Source: Ignavibacteriales bacterium (GTDB lineage: Bacteria > Bacteroidota > Ignavibacteria > Ignavibacteriales > Ignavibacteriaceae). Taken from it: a stretch of DNA of 64,000 nucleotides. Within the stretch, counting starts at the first letter, position 1. Every line of letters begins with the position of its first letter. Under the pieces are notes generated by a model. The model saw only the letters and a list, made by a program, of their open reading frames with translations, was not told where the DNA came from and made no database searches. The stretch lies in the NCBI GenBank assembly GCA_016700155.1, contig CP065001.1, positions 1,426,001-1,490,000 of the forward strand. Direction: 5' to 3'. Positions 27,277 through 36,156 of this stretch are shown one piece after another. The translations under genes were made by a program, and so were the position numbers.

Positions 27277-28344
27277 ATGTTTAGATTTGCACATCCGGAA
27301 TATTTAAATGCTCTTTATCTTTTACCAGTATTGATCCTGCTGTACTGGTATCTGCAAATAGCCCGGAACAGATTAATAAAAAATTTCGCTGATGAAAAAC
27401 TGCATAAGACTCTTCTGCCTTCGTTCAGTTCATTGAAACGTCACACCAAATTTGGATTGGTAATGCTTGCTTTGCTTTTCTTAATAACGGCTATTTCAAA
27501 CCCGCAGGTAGGCAGCAGACTGCAGGAAGTAAAGCAGACAGGAATAGATGTGATCATTTGCCTGGATGTATCATACAGTATGATGGCTGAGGATATAAAA
27601 CCTAACAGGATGGAGAAAGCAAAATTTCAAATAGCGAACCTGATAAAAAAATTGAAAGGGGACAGAATAGGGCTGATAGTTTTTTCAGGTGCAGCTTATG
27701 TCCAGATTCCTTTAACAACAGATTACTCTGCGGCTAATCTATTCTTGTCAGCGGTTGATGTCAGTTCTGTACCGCAGCAGGGCACTTCGATCAGTTCGGC
27801 GATTGCACTCGCGACAAAATCATTTGACCAAAAAACAGAAACTGAAAAAGCAATCATTGTTATAACTGATGGAGAAGATCACGAAGGTGATATCGAAGCG
27901 GCTTTGTCAGAAGCTGTTACTGCGGGAATAAAAATATTTACCATTGGTTTAGGTTCAACAACAGGTGTACCCATTCCTGTGTATGACAGGAATGGTCAGT
28001 CTGCCGGATTTAAAACAGATAACAGCGGAAATACTGTCCTGACAAAACTGAACGAAAGTATTTTACAGGACATCGCCTCAAAAGCTAATGGTGTTTATTA
28101 CAGAGGTACAAATTATGATGATAACCTTGACCAGATTTACGATAAACTATCGTCACTGGAAAAATCTGAGTTCGGTACAAAAAAAGTGACTGATTACGAA
28201 GACAGGTTTTATTATTTTTTAATACCTGCTCTCTTACTGTTGGTGATGGAATTTTTTATTTCAGAAAGAAAATCTGCTATGTTCGGAAAACTTAGCAGTG
28301 TGGTTTTCAACAGTTCAAAGGTTGGCAAGAATGAAAATGTATAA
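27277..28344 (+). CDS. batB: BatB, VWA-domain membrane protein
   Basis: This 355-residue paralogue of BatA has the same plan: two N-terminal helices, a VWA domain with MIDAS DVSYS (Asp 97, Ser 99, Ser 101), a TDGEDHEG segment and a C-terminal transmembrane helix. The motif AEDIKPNRMEKAK matches BatA (AEDLKPNRLEAAK), pointing to tandem duplication. The batC start at 28331 lies inside its last codons. Confidence 0.9.
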   Translation: MFRFAHPEYLNALYLLPVLILLYWYLQIARNRLIKNFADEKLHKTLLPSFSSLKRHTKFGLVMLALLFLITAISNPQVGSRLQEVKQTGIDVIICLDVSYSMMAEDIKPNRMEKAKFQIANLIKKLKGDRIGLIVFSGAAYVQIPLTTDYSAANLFLSAVDVSSVPQQGTSISSAIALATKSFDQKTETEKAIIVITDGEDHEGDIEAALSEAVTAGIKIFTIGLGSTTGVPIPVYDRNGQSAGFKTDNSGNTVLTKLNESILQDIASKANGVYYRGTNYDDNLDQIYDKLSSLEKSEFGTKKVTDYEDRFYYFLIPALLLLVMEFFISERKSAMFGKLSSVVFNSSKVGKNENV

Positions 28345-29080
28345 GCTATTATTTTTCTCTGTTGTAATTATTTTATTCGGTTGTACGATAAGCATTCACG
28401 CTCAGTCTCTCAGAACACTTAATAATGATGGTGTGGATAATTATAAAGAGGGTAAGTACACTGATGCCGAAGTGAATTTTAAGAAAGGTCATGAGAAGGA
28501 ACCCGGTTATGTAACCACATTTAATCTTGGTGACGCATATTACAAACAGAAACGATATGACGAAGCAATCAAATCATACGAGAATGCTTTAACACAGCAC
28601 GACGATAAAGAATTTAAATCGAAAGTTCATCATAATATCGGTAATTCATATTTACAGTCTCAAAAGTACAAAGAAAGCATTCAGGCTTATAAAGAGGCGC
28701 TCAAGCTTAATCCTGACGATAATGAAACTAAGTATAATTTATCCTATGCATTATCGATGTTAAATGATCAGCAGAATAAGCAGCAACAAAAAGATGATCA
28801 GAATAAAAATGATCAGAACAAAGATCAGCAGAAAGATCAGGACAATAAAAACCAGGATCAGCAGAAACAGAACAATGAAAACAAAGGACAGAATGATCAA
28901 AACAGACCTGATCAGAATCAAACAACAAAGCAGGATAATCTTAAACAGCCTCAGCAGAATAAAATATCAAAAGCTGAAGCTGAGCGTATATTGAATGCTC
29001 TGAAAAACAGCGAACAGGATCTGCAGAAGAAATTAAGAAAGCAGAAAGGCACCCCTGTTAAAACGGAAAAAGACTGGTGA
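28331..29080 (+). CDS. batC: BatC, TPR protein with Asn/Gln/Asp/Lys-rich tail
   Basis: This is about 249 residues from ATG 28331, chosen because it gives a signal peptide (MKMYKLLFFSVVIILFGC...); the frame is open to 28298, but that extension adds charged residues before the signal. LFGC could act as a lipobox, or cleavage may be after HAQ. Three TPR units occupy about residues 30-140. A low-complexity tail of D, Q, N and K (about 150-215) follows, then a short helical end. BatC is thought to work with BatB in the membrane complex. It overlaps batB by 14 bases. Confidence 0.87.
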   Translation: MKMYKLLFFSVVIILFGCTISIHAQSLRTLNNDGVDNYKEGKYTDAEVNFKKGHEKEPGYVTTFNLGDAYYKQKRYDEAIKSYENALTQHDDKEFKSKVHHNIGNSYLQSQKYKESIQAYKEALKLNPDDNETKYNLSYALSMLNDQQNKQQQKDDQNKNDQNKDQQKDQDNKNQDQQKQNNENKGQNDQNRPDQNQTTKQDNLKQPQQNKISKAEAERILNALKNSEQDLQKKLRKQKGTPVKTEKDW

Positions 29081-29081
29081 T

Positions 29082-30896
29082 ATGCTTCAGCAAACCGTAA
29101 AAATATTTTTTTTAATTCTGGTAATTAGTTTTTCTTCAATTGCCCAATCCTTTGAAGCAAGTGTAAATAATACAAAAGTTGGAGCAGGCGACAGATTCCA
29201 GGTATCATTTACATTTTCCGGTGAAGATATTAACAGCCTTAAAAATTTTTCTCCGCCGGATTTTAGCGGGTTTATGGTTTTATCCGGACCAAATCAATCA
29301 ACCAGTATGCAGATCATTAACGGTGCTGTATCTGCATCAAAAACTTTATCTTATATTTTGCAACCTAAGAGTGAAGGTAACTTCACGATTGAATCCGCCT
29401 CAATTGATTTCAAAGGATCAATACTTAAAACGAAGCCGATAAAAATTGAAGTAGCAAAAGGCACAGTCAAGCAGGATAATTCCAGTAACAAATCTTCGGT
29501 TTCTAATGAAGAGATTGCAAAAAATTTATTCATAAGGGCTACAATTGACAAATCACGCGCGTATGTTGGTGAACAGGTTACAGTTGTTTATAAGCTTTAC
29601 ACACGACTGAATATTGCTGCTCAAATGTCAGTTTCAAAAATTCCACAGTACCGGGGATTCTGGGCTGAAGAACTTGAAACATCAAACAATCTTTCATATT
29701 CGATAGAAGTTCTGGACGGCAGGCAATTCCGGGTTGCCGTGCTCAAACGTGTGGCGTTGTTTCCATCTCAATCAGGTGAGCTATCAGTAACACCATTCCA
29801 GTTGACCGTTCCTGTTCAAATACAAAAAGAAAGAAGATCGAATAATATTTTCGATGACTTCTTCAGTGATCCTTTTGGAAGAAATGAAATCGTAAATGTT
29901 GAGGTGAAATCGAATACACTTAATGTAAAAGTGAATCCGCTTCCCGAAGATGGAAAACCTGAATCATTCAACGGAGCAGTCGGCAACTTTACTTTGAATG
30001 CTAAGCTGGATAAACAGGAGACGAAAGCAAATGAACCCGTTGCACTAAAAATAAGTATTGCCGGCACCGGCAACATAAGTCTTATTGAACTTAACGAGTT
30101 AAATCTGCCGCCGGGAATTGAAAAGTATGATCCGCAATCAGATGAACAAATAAATCGCTCAGCGAAAGTCGGCGGTAAAAAAAATCTTGAATATTTACTT
30201 GTCCCGCGCGCAGTTGGAAAAAAAGAGATACCTGCAATTGAGTTTTCATTCTTTAATCCTTCTGATGAAAAATACGTTACTCTTTCCGCTGGGGGGTTTA
30301 ATCTGAATGTGTTGGAAGGTGAAGGCGGCGAGATTTACACATCCACATCCAAAGAAGGTATAAAAATGCTTGGAAGGGATATTCGTTTTATAAAGACAGA
30401 TACCGGTTCAATATCAAAAGGCAGCGGGATACTTTTGCATCAAACAGGATTTTTATTGGCAGTATTTTTCCCGATGATCATTGCGGTTGGAGCGATTTCC
30501 TGGAAAGTAAGGAAAGATAAATTGTCCGGTGATGTTCGCAGGTTGAAGTTTGTTCAGGCTGAAAAGATTGCAAAGTCTCGTTTGAAGAATGCAAAAAAAC
30601 TCCTTGAAACAAAACAGCAGCAGAGTTTCTATAATGAAATTTCTCAAGCGCTGTTTGGCTACCTGGAAGATAAACTGCAAATTCCTAAATCCGAATTTAC
30701 TCTTGAGCGTGCTGTTGAGGAACTTGAATTGAAAAAGTTAAATCCGGAATTGATAAACGATATGAAAACATCGATAGAAAAATGTGAATACGTGAGATTT
30801 GCTCCAAGAAGTAATGGTCAGGCTGAAATGAACGAAATGTATTCACGATTATCCAACGTTATAATCGGAATAGAAAAAACTCTTTCATCGAAATGA
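29082..30896 (+). CDS. batD: BatD, oxygen-tolerance membrane protein
   Basis: This 604-residue protein has a signal peptide (1-22, ending SIAQ), tandem periplasmic Ig-like domains typical of BatD (FEASVNNTKVGAGDRFQVSF, then RAYVGEQVTVVYKLYTRL around 165-185) and a transmembrane helix near 455-475. A cytosolic helical tail follows (QQQSFYNEISQALFGYLEDK), like that of the smaller BatD-like protein upstream. It starts one base after batC and overlaps batE by 4 bases. Confidence 0.9.
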   Translation: MLQQTVKIFFLILVISFSSIAQSFEASVNNTKVGAGDRFQVSFTFSGEDINSLKNFSPPDFSGFMVLSGPNQSTSMQIINGAVSASKTLSYILQPKSEGNFTIESASIDFKGSILKTKPIKIEVAKGTVKQDNSSNKSSVSNEEIAKNLFIRATIDKSRAYVGEQVTVVYKLYTRLNIAAQMSVSKIPQYRGFWAEELETSNNLSYSIEVLDGRQFRVAVLKRVALFPSQSGELSVTPFQLTVPVQIQKERRSNNIFDDFFSDPFGRNEIVNVEVKSNTLNVKVNPLPEDGKPESFNGAVGNFTLNAKLDKQETKANEPVALKISIAGTGNISLIELNELNLPPGIEKYDPQSDEQINRSAKVGGKKNLEYLLVPRAVGKKEIPAIEFSFFNPSDEKYVTLSAGGFNLNVLEGEGGEIYTSTSKEGIKMLGRDIRFIKTDTGSISKGSGILLHQTGFLLAVFFPMIIAVGAISWKVRKDKLSGDVRRLKFVQAEKIAKSRLKNAKKLLETKQQQSFYNEISQALFGYLEDKLQIPKSEFTLERAVEELELKKLNPELINDMKTSIEKCEYVRFAPRSNGQAEMNEMYSRLSNVIIGIEKTLSSK

Positions 30897-31678
30897 TAAT
30901 GAAAAGATTAACAATCATATTACTGATATTACTTGCAGTTAATCTGTTGATGGTAAGTGATTCAAGCGCTGTTCAGCAAGTTGATGCTGAATCATCTTTA
31001 AAAAAAGCAAATGAACTGTACATAAATAAAAATTATGATTCAGCCATAAGCGAGTATGAAAAATTAGTATCTGAAGGATTTGAAAGTGTTGAGTTGTTTT
31101 ATAATCTTGGAAATGCATACTACAGGTCAGGCAGATATGGTTATGCTGTTTTGAATTATGAACGTGCATTAAAATTATCTCCGGCAGACGAAGATGTAAT
31201 TCATAACATCGCACTGGTTAACTCACAATTAGTTGATAAAGTTGACACGCTTCCAAAGTTTTTTCTGTTTCAATGGTGGGAAAGTTTACTTGCTGTATTT
31301 TCATTAAGCGGCTGGACGACCATTGCTTATATACTCCTAATTTTGGTTTTATTAGCTGCTATAGGGTACTTTTTTTCAATCACTTTGGTTCAACAAAAAA
31401 TATCAGTTGTATCAGGCATTGTTTCGATTATTTTACTTCTTTTATCTGTTTCGATATTAATAGTCAGGCTTAACAGGGAAGTCAATTTAAAAGCAGGTGT
31501 AGTTGTTGAACAGGCAGTCACAGTAAAATTAGCTCCTGATGAAAAAAGTAACGATGGTTTTATAATCCACGAAGGATTGAAAGTAAAAGTTGAAGACCGG
31601 ATAGATGACTGGCTGAAGATCAGGCTTGAGGACGGAAAAATCGGCTGGATTCCGGGGGATAAAGTCCGGGTCATTTAA
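30893..31678 (+). CDS. batE: BatE, TPR and SH3-like membrane protein
   Basis: This 261-residue protein has a signal peptide (1-27), two TPR units (about 33-105, YNLGNAYYRSGRYGYAVLNYERAL), two transmembrane helices (about 135-157 and 165-185) and a C-terminal bacterial SH3-like domain (about 200-261, ending DWLKIRLEDGKIGWIPGDKV). This matches BatE of Bacteroidota. The ATG at 30893 overlaps the batD stop; a second ATG lies 6 bases on. It closes the moxR-bat operon. After it, a short TTGC/GCAA stem with seven Ts near 31697-31720 might terminate weakly. Confidence 0.88.
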   Translation: MIMKRLTIILLILLAVNLLMVSDSSAVQQVDAESSLKKANELYINKNYDSAISEYEKLVSEGFESVELFYNLGNAYYRSGRYGYAVLNYERALKLSPADEDVIHNIALVNSQLVDKVDTLPKFFLFQWWESLLAVFSLSGWTTIAYILLILVLLAAIGYFFSITLVQQKISVVSGIVSIILLLLSVSILIVRLNREVNLKAGVVVEQAVTVKLAPDEKSNDGFIIHEGLKVKVEDRIDDWLKIRLEDGKIGWIPGDKVRVI

Positions 31679-31756
31679 ATAGGGCTCAAAAATTCCTTTG
31701 CGCATCGGCAATATTTTTTTAGATTGAACTATCAATAATTGGAAAATGTTACGCAA

Positions 31757-31767
31757 CTAACTGTTAG
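31757..31767. promoter_or_regulatory. Short palindrome upstream of the Cys-Cys protein gene
   Basis: CTAAC-T-GTTAG is an 11-base perfect inverted repeat, 39 bases before the ATG at 31806. It could be an operator, but nothing else supports this. Confidence 0.2.
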
Positions 31768-31805
31768 CAAATAATTTTAATCAAATAAAAAATAAAGGAA
31801 CAAAA

Positions 31806-32132
31806 ATGAAACTACTCACATTATGCTTTGTACTTCTTGCAGGGACTCTGTTGTTTGCACAGTCGAAAGAAAGTAACTGCTGCTCTGACGATAAAAAAGA
31901 CGGAGTTACTAAAAAGATGTGTGAAGTACCTGAAACCACATCAAAAGTTGAAGTAAAAAAGGAAGTGACCACAACATCAACAGCTCCTGCAACTACAGTT
32001 GATAAATCACAAACTGTTGAAGTAAGCAAACAAGTTGGTAAACAGGAAAAAGTTCTTGTCGACGAACAAAAGAAAAAAGATTGCTGTACAGTTGAGAAGA
32101 AAGACAAAGTAAAAGAAAAAGAGAAAGAATAA
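31806..32132 (+). CDS. Small secreted Lys-rich protein with paired cysteines
   Basis: This 108-residue protein has a signal peptide (1-19, MKLLTLCFVLLAGTLLFAQ) and a very hydrophilic mature part. Two CC pairs (SNCCSDDKK and KKDCCTVEKK) flank a Thr/Val/Lys-rich low-complexity middle, with one more Cys in KKMCEVPE. The ATG has AAAGGA upstream. A strong terminator follows, so it appears to be a single-gene unit between bat and the M48 gene. No family is recognised; metal binding or disulfide cross-linking is a guess. Confidence 0.7.
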   Translation: MKLLTLCFVLLAGTLLFAQSKESNCCSDDKKDGVTKKMCEVPETTSKVEVKKEVTTTSTAPATTVDKSQTVEVSKQVGKQEKVLVDEQKKKDCCTVEKKDKVKEKEKE

Positions 32133-32152
32133 TTTTATTCATTTGTTGTTAG

Positions 32153-32185
32153 TCCCGGTTGTTTAAAATAACCGGGATTTTTTTT
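32153..32185 (+). terminator. Strong intrinsic terminator
   Basis: TCCCGGTT (32153-32160) pairs with AACCGGGA (32170-32177), an 8-bp G/C-rich stem, followed by eight Ts. It ends the small Cys-Cys protein transcript. Confidence 0.88.
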
Positions 32186-32199
32186 GCCCGGACCCTTAT

Positions 32200-33363
32200 T
32201 TGATTGAAAAACTATTACTCTTAATTTTAAGTATGGATTCCAAAAAATATAATAATACCAAACTCGCAATAGGAATATCAAAAAGTATTGTAGTATTTGT
32301 ACTGATTTTTTTATTCGTGTTTCTTGATTACAGTCTTAAACTTGACAACTACCTTTTTCAAACATTTGAAAATCCCTATCTGCGATTCATCATTTTTATT
32401 TTGATAATCGGGTTTGCGGGTTCAATACTTTTTTCTCCGCTGAGTTATTACTCCGGTTTTTATCTTGAGCATAAGTATAACCTATCAAACCAGAATATCT
32501 GGAAGTGGATCCTGGAAAATCTTAAGGGATTAGTTGTATCGTTGGCAGTTGGAATTCCGGTGTTGTTGATCTTTTACTATTCACTTGAAAAATTTAATAC
32601 TGACTGGTGGCTGCCGTTTTCCATCGCAATGTTTTTTATATCTGTTGTATTAGCCAGGATTGCGCCGATAGTCATCCTTCCTTTATTCTACAAAATTATT
32701 CCAATTGAAAATGATGAACTTAAATTCAGAATCTCTGAGCTATCAAAGGACGCGGGTCTGAAAATAGACAATGTTTACAAGTTTGATATGAGTAAGAATA
32801 CAAGGAAAGCGAATGCTGCTTTTACAGGTATAGGTAAATCAAAGAGGATAATATTAGGCGACACATTGCTTGAAAAGTACTCGAATGATGAGATCGAAAC
32901 TGTACTGGCTCATGAAATGGGACATTACAAAAAGAAACACATTGTGAAAGGTATTTTCTTCAACACTGCTTTAAGTTTTATAACATTTTTTGTCATTGCG
33001 AAATTATATGAACATTCTATCGCCCTGTTCGGATTTAATTCCTTAACACAAATTGGAGCATTGCCACTCCTTACTTTATGGGCTATGGTTGTGGGATTAT
33101 TCCTTACACCTCTTGGAAATATTCTTTCAAGGAAATATGAATATGAAGCTGATGAATATGCAGTAACTGCAACCAGCAAAGCTGATGATTTTATCTCCAC
33201 TTTAAACAAACTGAGCGAACAAAACCTTGGTGATAAGCAACCTCATCCTTTTGTTGAATGGTTTTTCTACAGTCATCCTTCTATTGAAAAGAGAATCAAA
33301 GCAATAAAAGAATTTGCAGGTACGAACAATTATCGAAACACAGAGTTAGCAGGTAAAAGTTGA
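32200..33363 (+). CDS. M48 family membrane metalloprotease (Ste24/CAAX protease type)
   Basis: This 387-residue polytopic protein has the zinc motif HEMGH (His 238, Glu 239, His 242 counting from TTG 32200) in VLAHEMGHYKKKH, the third-ligand region YEYEADEYA, and several transmembrane helices. Bacterial relatives degrade misfolded or damaged membrane proteins. The start is uncertain: TTG 32200 is the longest, while ATG 32233 (MDSKKYNNTK) is equally plausible; neither has a clear SD. Its stop overlaps the TTG of plsC. Confidence 0.87.
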   Translation: MIEKLLLLILSMDSKKYNNTKLAIGISKSIVVFVLIFLFVFLDYSLKLDNYLFQTFENPYLRFIIFILIIGFAGSILFSPLSYYSGFYLEHKYNLSNQNIWKWILENLKGLVVSLAVGIPVLLIFYYSLEKFNTDWWLPFSIAMFFISVVLARIAPIVILPLFYKIIPIENDELKFRISELSKDAGLKIDNVYKFDMSKNTRKANAAFTGIGKSKRIILGDTLLEKYSNDEIETVLAHEMGHYKKKHIVKGIFFNTALSFITFFVIAKLYEHSIALFGFNSLTQIGALPLLTLWAMVVGLFLTPLGNILSRKYEYEADEYAVTATSKADDFISTLNKLSEQNLGDKQPHPFVEWFFYSHPSIEKRIKAIKEFAGTNNYRNTELAGKS

Positions 33364-34070
33364 CAACTTATATCAGAATATTTTTTATAGTTTTATTCAC
33401 AATTATCTGTTCAGTATTTGCGATAATATTTGCTCTGGCAGATAAAAGTTATCGCTCATATTTCTGGCTTTCAAAAATATTCTCAGGTGGAGTTTTATGG
33501 ATCAGCGGAATCAAACTTAACGTAACAGGAATTGAGAATTTCCAGCCTGAAGGAACATATATTCTTGTCTCTAATCATAGCAGCCAGTTTGATATACCCG
33601 CAATGCAGTATGCAATACCAGTCAGAATGAGTATTGTGTTTAAACAGGAACTCGTAAAAATTCCGTTGTTCGGGTGGCAGTTGTATTTAGGACCTTACGT
33701 AATGATAAACAGAAAAAAAGCTGATGAAGCTGTAAAGAGTATCGAGCGCGCAAAGTTTCTGATGAAAGAAAAAAAAGTTTCAATCCTGTTATTTGCTGAA
33801 GGAACAAGAAGCAGGGATGGCGAAATTCAGCCGTTCAAACGCGGCGCTTTTTATCTTGCATCAAGAGTCGGGCAGCCTATAATTCCTGTCACAATTTCAG
33901 GCGCACAAAAAATATTGCCTAAGGGCTCATTAAGAATTAATCCGGGAACATTGTCGATACACTTTGATAAACCGATCTATACAACCGGAAAGGAATCAAG
34001 GCAGGAAGAATTAAATCTTATGCAGCAGGTAAGAGAAGTGGTTTTAAAAAATTATCAGTCGGTGGTATAA
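33360..34070 (+). CDS. plsC: 1-acyl-sn-glycerol-3-phosphate acyltransferase
   Basis: This 236-residue membrane-associated acyltransferase adds the second acyl chain to lysophosphatidate. The HX4D motif is NHSSQFD, the glycerophosphate-binding motif is EGTRSRDGE, and IPVTISGAQKILPKG is also typical. An N-terminal hydrophobic helix anchors it. The start is TTG at 33360 overlapping the M48 stop codon (TTGA), so translation is likely coupled; gatC follows one base after its stop. Confidence 0.9.
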   Translation: MTTYIRIFFIVLFTIICSVFAIIFALADKSYRSYFWLSKIFSGGVLWISGIKLNVTGIENFQPEGTYILVSNHSSQFDIPAMQYAIPVRMSIVFKQELVKIPLFGWQLYLGPYVMINRKKADEAVKSIERAKFLMKEKKVSILLFAEGTRSRDGEIQPFKRGAFYLASRVGQPIIPVTISGAQKILPKGSLRINPGTLSIHFDKPIYTTGKESRQEELNLMQQVREVVLKNYQSVV

Positions 34071-34071
34071 T

Positions 34072-34359
34072 ATGTCAGTAACAAGAAAAGATGTTGAGCA
34101 TATTGCTAAACTTGCAAAATTAAAATTTGATGATTCAGAAATTGAAAAACTTACTTCTGAAATGAATAATATTCTTCTTTATATGGAAAAGCTTAATGAA
34201 GTTGATACAAGCTCTGTTGAACCGCTTTCTCATCCTGTTGAAATGAACAATGTTTTTCGTGAAGATATTAAAGGAAAGAGCTTATCAGCAGAAGAAGCAC
34301 TTAAGAATGCTCCATCAAAAGATGATAAATATTTTCACGTTCCTAAAGTAATCGGCTGA
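34072..34359 (+). CDS. gatC: Asp-tRNA(Asn)/Glu-tRNA(Gln) amidotransferase subunit C
   Basis: This 95-residue protein has the full GatC pattern: VTRKDVEHIAKLAKLKFDDSE at the start, then MNNILLYMEKLNEVDTSSVEPLSHP and NVFREDI. GatC stabilises GatA and contacts GatB in the complex that amidates misacylated Glu-tRNA(Gln) and Asp-tRNA(Asn). gatA and gatB are not in the window, so the complex is encoded at separate sites. It is placed between plsC and kdsB. Confidence 0.95.
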   Translation: MSVTRKDVEHIAKLAKLKFDDSEIEKLTSEMNNILLYMEKLNEVDTSSVEPLSHPVEMNNVFREDIKGKSLSAEEALKNAPSKDDKYFHVPKVIG

Positions 34360-34402
34360 ATCACTTGTGCTGAAATAAATTAATTTACAGGTAAGTTCCG
34401 GT

Positions 34403-35173
34403 ATGGAAAAACAAATGGTTGTAGGAATAATTCCTGCCCGCTTTGCATCTACAAGACTTCTTGGCAAACCTCTTGCGGATATTGGCGGTAAACCTATGAT
34501 TCAGCACACATACGAAAGTTCGCTCAAATCAAAGCTGCTTAATAAAGTTATTATTGCTGTAGATGATACGAAGGTTGAAGAAGCGGCTAAAAATTTCGGC
34601 GCTAACGTTTTAATGACACCAAAAGATATTCCCACAGGCTCCGACAGACTCGCATATGTAATTAAAGATATTCCCGAAGCAAAAATTATTGTGAACATAC
34701 AAGGTGATGAACCATTTATTAATGGGACAATGATTGACCAGGCAATTGAGCCGTTGTTATTTGACAGATCGATCAGTATTTCAACATTGGCAAAAAAAAT
34801 TGAAACTGTTGAAGAGCTTAAATCTCCGTCAATCCCTAAAGTTGTTTTTGATTATAATAACTTTGCAATGTATTTCTCACGCTCTCCAATTCCTTTTGTA
34901 CGTGATGCCCGTTCATATCTAGAACGGATACAAAAAACAGATATATATAAACATATAGGACTATATGTTTACAGACGTGAAGCATTACTTAAATTCACAA
35001 GACTTGAAGCCACTGACCTGGAACAGACAGAGAAACTTGAACAGTTGAGAATGCTCGAAAACGGGATGAAGATAAAAATTGTAGTAACAGAATTTGATAC
35101 ACTCTCAGTTGACACGCCTGATGATCTTTCACGGGCAAGAAAATATTATTCACAATTAAAGAAGACAAAATGA
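34403..35173 (+). CDS. kdsB: 3-deoxy-manno-octulosonate cytidylyltransferase (CMP-KDO synthetase)
   Basis: This 256-residue cytosolic enzyme activates KDO with CTP for LPS inner-core synthesis. It shows the nucleotidyltransferase N-terminus GIIPARFASTRLLGKPLADIGGKPMIQHTY, IVNIQGDEPFI and KHIGLYVYRREAL. The length is normal. Its presence indicates a KDO-containing LPS. It overlaps the next gene by 4 bases (ATGA). Confidence 0.95.
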   Translation: MEKQMVVGIIPARFASTRLLGKPLADIGGKPMIQHTYESSLKSKLLNKVIIAVDDTKVEEAAKNFGANVLMTPKDIPTGSDRLAYVIKDIPEAKIIVNIQGDEPFINGTMIDQAIEPLLFDRSISISTLAKKIETVEELKSPSIPKVVFDYNNFAMYFSRSPIPFVRDARSYLERIQKTDIYKHIGLYVYRREALLKFTRLEATDLEQTEKLEQLRMLENGMKIKIVVTEFDTLSVDTPDDLSRARKYYSQLKKTK

Positions 35174-36135
35174 TGTCAAGTATCTCACGGATAAAACTGA
35201 CAAATATTCCGACCCCGCTTCAGCAGGTAACATTTGAGAATCAAAAATTTTTTATCAAACGGGATGATCTTACCGGAATTGAGCTAAGCGGCAACAAAGT
35301 AAGAAAACTTGAATACCTGTTATCTCAGGCAAAAAAAGAAAAAGCAGAATATATTTTTACCTGCGGAGGTGAACAGTCAAATCACGCACGCGCAACTGTA
35401 ATTGCTGCCTCTCAATTAGGACTTAAAACAAAATTATTCTTATGGGGAAAAGCTGCTAAATCTTTTTCAGGCAATTCTTTCTTTTATAAGTATTTCAATG
35501 CTGAAATAAAATTTCTTGACAGGAAAGAATATGAAAATGTTAATGAGATAATGACTGCTGAAAGAAATAAGTATGTAAAAGAAGGAAAGAATGTTTTTGT
35601 CATTCCCGAAGGCGGGTCCACCTCAATTGGAATTATGGGCTATATGGATTTTGTCGATGAATTACAGAAACAGATTGATCTATCCAGAATCAAGGGAATT
35701 GTTTTAGCAGCTGGCAGCGGCGGCACTGCAGCGGGTATTATTGCTGGTTTTACGCACAAAAAAATTAAAGCAAAAGTATACGCAGTCAATGTCTTGTACT
35801 CCAAAGAGGAAATCAGAAAAAAAATTCTAATGCTTGCTGAAGCGTGTCTGCTTGAAAATAATATAATGACAAAAATTAATCCCGAGCAGCTCGTGGTTGT
35901 TGACGGGTATTCAAAAGAGGGATATAAAAATATTACTCGCAAAAAATTATCATTGATTAAAAAGTTTGCTCTTGAAACAGGAATCATACTTGATCCTGCA
36001 TACACAGGCAAAGCTTTCAACGCATACTATGATTTATTCATTAGTCAGCATAAGTGCGGCGGAAATATTTTTCTGCATACAGGTGGAATATGGGGAGTAA
36101 TGAGTAAAAGCAAAGAATACCTATCAATCAAATAA
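35170..36135 (+). CDS. PLP-dependent D-cysteine desulfhydrase / ACC-deaminase family enzyme
   Basis: This 321-residue fold-type II PLP enzyme has the Schiff-base lysine in ELSGNKVRKLEYLL, the substrate-binding QSNHARAT and the phosphate-binding Gly-rich loop AAGSGGTAAG. DcyD and ACC deaminase share this pattern. QSNHxR fits D-cysteine desulfhydrase at least as well, so I leave the substrate open. ATG 35170 overlaps the kdsB stop; a second ATG follows directly. The link with LPS genes appears to be one of operon structure only. Confidence 0.82.
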   Translation: MMSSISRIKLTNIPTPLQQVTFENQKFFIKRDDLTGIELSGNKVRKLEYLLSQAKKEKAEYIFTCGGEQSNHARATVIAASQLGLKTKLFLWGKAAKSFSGNSFFYKYFNAEIKFLDRKEYENVNEIMTAERNKYVKEGKNVFVIPEGGSTSIGIMGYMDFVDELQKQIDLSRIKGIVLAAGSGGTAAGIIAGFTHKKIKAKVYAVNVLYSKEEIRKKILMLAEACLLENNIMTKINPEQLVVVDGYSKEGYKNITRKKLSLIKKFALETGIILDPAYTGKAFNAYYDLFISQHKCGGNIFLHTGGIWGVMSKSKEYLSIK

Positions 36136-36156
36136 ACTCTAAATGGAAATTTTCTG

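Noticed and set aside
28760..28925. Dense GATC cluster as a possible replication origin or methylation-controlled region
   Set aside because: The GATCAG repeats are explained by Asp-Gln codons in the low-complexity batC tail; no DnaA boxes or origin genes are nearby.
35640..36020. Minus-strand 126-residue frame opposite the PLP enzyme gene
   Set aside because: It is an antisense shadow of a conserved enzyme, with no SD or recognisable domain.
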